DNA of 64,000 nucleotides from the NCBI RefSeq assembly GCF_008386635.1, contig NZ_VUOE01000002.1, forward strand, positions 1,191,848 to 1,255,847, read 5' to 3'. Below are positions 61,969-64,000 of this stretch, one piece after another (position 1 is the stretch's first letter; every line of letters starts with the position of its first letter). Source of the stretch: Maribacter flavus. Lineage in GTDB: Bacteria > Bacteroidota > Bacteroidia > Flavobacteriales > Flavobacteriaceae. The notes under the pieces are model-generated. The model saw only the letters and a list, made by a program, of their open reading frames with translations, ran no database searches and was not told the origin of the DNA. A program made the translations under genes and the position numbers.

Positions 61969-62265
61969 TCACTTAGTGGCAATGGTCTTGTCATCGTCTT
62001 CACATTGAAGTATGGTATTAGGACCATTTCTCATTTGGAGACTTTTACTATTTCCATACTGTCCATTTTGGATATGGATAGTTTTCTCTATTTCGGTTTT
62101 CATTTCTGAAAACTTAGGGTATTGATCTTCTTTTCTTGGTATCAAAATGGCCGTCATTCCCTCCCGCTCTTTAGTTGATGATAAATCAGAGACCTCTAAT
62201 ACTTTTGACACATATATAGAAGCGACAAGTGCAGTGAACAAAAAAATTGACTTTTTCATGTCCAA
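61969..62265 (-). CDS. Small secreted or anchored hypothetical protein
   Basis: A 98-residue frame with an N-terminal hydrophobic stretch (KKSIFLFTALVASIYVSK) that looks like a signal peptide or anchor, then a charged mature part (KEREGMTAILIPRKEDQYPK). No domain recognised. It is about 150 bases upstream of the RMD1-like gene on the same strand. A plausible but weakly supported gene. Confidence 0.5.
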   Translation of the reverse strand: MDMKKSIFLFTALVASIYVSKVLEVSDLSSTKEREGMTAILIPRKEDQYPKFSEMKTEIEKTIHIQNGQYGNSKSLQMRNGPNTILQCEDDDKTIATK

Positions 62266-63174
62266 ACATTTAGTAGGATTTTAAATGAATTCCGCCGAAA
62301 TTTAAATCACCTCAAGATCAGTCGTTTATAGCGGTAATTTGGTTATTAGTCCGCATGTGATATCCAAGAAAGTTCTTTTACACCAGGCTTTTTGTTGCGT
62401 TTATGTTTCCAAAAGAATCACAATCTGCAATGTACTCTGAATAGGGCTCTTACTCCATAAAGGCAATGGGCATGTACCTTAAAACAGCACCTCATCATGG
62501 TGGCAATTGATAAAAAATCAATGGATTCCAAGAGATTGCTTTTCCCTTGGTATTTGATATGCACTTTTGAAGATCATCGTTAAGATTCGGTTTCTTTATC
62601 CTAAGAACGCTTTTGAAATAGATCTCCTTGTATCCCAAAGCCCGAATCCAAAAAACAGGTTTCATCGGGAGAACGGTCTTTTTTGTATACTTCTGACCAC
62701 TCAAATTCCAAACTAAAGGTAATGCAAATTCGAACGCAAAGAATTCTTTTATGTTAAATTTAGGAGAAATTCAAATTATTGATTATCAGAATATTTATTA
62801 CGTAATTTTCTTTTTTGAATCTTGAATGCCATGAGGACAGAGACAAGCTTAAGTCATACAAAATTAACGCATACTACCAATTAAATTTAACCAGTTGTTT
62901 TTTTCATATAATGGTCTTGGGTTTCTTCCTGAAACTAATTAGTTAAGGAGCCAAAACAAATGACACCAACTGAATTTTGCTAAAAAAAAAATTTGATGTA
63001 TCCTTTTTTTCGCTTCCTTTGAATTTTGATTTAAGAGCCTATTCTACAATTAAAGGCCATTAATATGAAAAATAGGGTTTATGAGGATTGAGAATTCCAA
63101 TTCTAAACTTTCGATTCTCAATTAACCTTAGCTCATTTAGTGTATCTTCCCATTTTGGTTTTATATGAAAATTC
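62266..63174. other. Intergenic stretch without a clear gene
   Basis: About 900 A+T-rich bases. The only frame of note (62495-62704, minus) codes for 69 residues without family resemblance or ribosome site and is not accepted. No tRNA, terminator of good quality or repeat was found. The region holds the promoter of the ATP-grasp gene on its right side. Confidence 0.5.
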
Positions 63175-64000
63175 GTGAAAAATAAAAAGAAGGACCAACT
63201 GGCACTTTCCAAAAACGGATTGCCACTTTCCCAGAAAAAAATATTGTTTGTCTCACGCTGGGGTGAAATCTTGGATGTGGCCCTTGCTGTAAAAAATGAG
63301 GGCCATCATGTAAAGCTGTTCATTGAGGAAAGGTCATGTCGTGAAATCGGCTATGGTTTTGTCCAAAAATCTGCAGATTGGAGGAAGCATATAGCTTGGG
63401 CGGATTACATTGTATTCGACTATACAGGATATGGTGAAGAATGCGAGAAATTAAGGACCGAGGGAAAATTGGTCTTTGGGGGTTCCTCTTATACAGATAG
63501 TCTTGAATTGGACCGTAATTTTGGTCAAGTAGAGCTTAAAAGGCACAAAATAAAGACTTTAGCGTCTAAAGATTTTTACTCTTTTTCTGATGCCATAGCC
63601 TATATCCAGACCCACCCGAATGCATACGTACTCAAACCCTCGGGCATTACCCAAGAACTTAAGCAGTTATTGTTTGTTGGCAATGATGACCGTGGCTTGG
63701 ACGTAATCCGAATGCTCTTTGCCTACGAGAAATCGTGGGGTGATCGTTTTGGCACTTTTCAGTTACAAAATAAGGTTAAGGGCGTTGAGGTTTCTATTGG
63801 GGCTTACTTTAACGGAAGTAAGTTTTTACAACCTGTGAATATAACTTTTGAGCACAAAAAACTGTTTCCTAAAGAACTGGGGGTTTCCACTGGGGAAATG
63901 GGCACCAGTATGTTCTGGACATTGGACTCCCCATTGTTCCAAAAGACATTGAAACCATTTGAAAGTACTTTGGCCCAGAAGAATTTTAGGGGACATATCG
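63175..64000 (+). CDS. ATP-grasp protein related to phosphoribosylamine-glycine ligase (partial)
   Basis: Open at the right edge; 275 residues are seen. It begins at a GTG at 63175 (V read as M, KNKKKDQLALSKNGLPLSQK), since the codon 5' of it in frame leads to a stop at 63166. Conserved parts are KILFVSRWGEILDVALAVKN, then LKPSG and DVIRMLFAYEKSWGDRFGTF, SIGAYFNGSKF, and LGVSTGEMGTSMFW, as in the ATP-grasp/GARS-like group. In place of purine synthesis it may join other amines and acids. The full architecture needs sequence beyond the window. Confidence 0.75.
   Translation, partial: MKNKKKDQLALSKNGLPLSQKKILFVSRWGEILDVALAVKNEGHHVKLFIEERSCREIGYGFVQKSADWRKHIAWADYIVFDYTGYGEECEKLRTEGKLVFGGSSYTDSLELDRNFGQVELKRHKIKTLASKDFYSFSDAIAYIQTHPNAYVLKPSGITQELKQLLFVGNDDRGLDVIRMLFAYEKSWGDRFGTFQLQNKVKGVEVSIGAYFNGSKFLQPVNITFEHKKLFPKELGVSTGEMGTSMFWTLDSPLFQKTLKPFESTLAQKNFRGHI

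Noticed and set aside
62495..62704. 69-residue minus-strand frame
   Set aside because: No homology pattern, no ribosome site, and A+T-rich surroundings; probably chance.

Overview
The window looks like a marine Flavobacteriaceae chromosome (Bacteroidota; Zobellia, Maribacter or Muricauda-like). The signs are a menaquinone gene set (menA, menD, isochorismate synthase, hotdog thioesterase), TPR/LytTR signalling, promoters of the TAnnTTTG type, and many flavobacterial-type proteins (CvfB, DUF2853, PhoH, DUF4870). No rRNA, tRNA or CRISPR array was seen.

Layout. Positions 1-24240 are ordinary core chromosome: a TPR sensor protein and LytTR regulator, menaquinone genes, dnaK, L-serine dehydratase, a CBS/DUF294 protein, purC, phoH, dnaN and mnmE. 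The 3' end of mnmE is the left edge of a genomic island of about 33.3 kb. A 14-bp direct repeat, TGTATCGGGAAATA, which encodes the end of the MnmE C-terminal FCIGK motif, occurs at 24226-24239 and again at 57524-57537. A tyrosine recombinase starts 183 bp after mnmE, and about 22-bp imperfect repeats (integrase arm-site candidates) lie inside both ends. From 57541 the sequence is flanking chromosome: a frameshifted membrane protein, a TIM-barrel protein, a coiled-coil/TerB-like/RMD1-like trio, a long stretch without clear genes, and the start of an ATP-grasp gene.

The island has three modules. (1) 26.1-46.7 kb, almost entirely on the minus strand, is a dense set of about 30 genes dominated by repair of oxidised methionine and thiols: three MsrA, one MsrB, a thioredoxin, a thioredoxin-like/MsrA-like fusion, two TlpA/AhpC-like proteins, a glutaredoxin-acetyltransferase fusion, SelO, a hydrolase-OsmC fusion, an AhpD-like protein, DoxX, DM13, two DUF427 proteins and an aldo/keto reductase. 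With them travel extra-looking copies of central enzymes (GAPDH, GlnRS, RpiA, thiolase). An AraC-family regulator sits upstream. The two main operons (starting at msrB and at selO) share a 20-bp element, 19/20 identical, placed exactly 41 bp before an identical TAATTTTG box, which suggests a single regulon. (2) 48.4-51.4 kb is a mobilisation module (membrane protein, HTH protein, MobC, relaxase, membrane-anchored mob partner) without a type IV secretion system, so the element looks mobilisable rather than self-conjugative. (3) 51.6-57.4 kb is visibly A+T-rich and holds a SIR2 protein overlapping a 1316-residue P-loop (STAND/NACHT-like) protein, a likely antiphage system, plus a HigB/HigA toxin-antitoxin pair next to the right attachment site. 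An IS256-family remnant (25.6 kb) and an intact IS110-family element (47-48 kb) bracket the cargo.

My reading is that this is a mobile oxidative-damage tolerance island combined with phage defence. The gene content, att repeats and promoter motif are seen in the sequence. The physiological role, such as tolerance of hypohalous acids or other strong oxidants, is inference.
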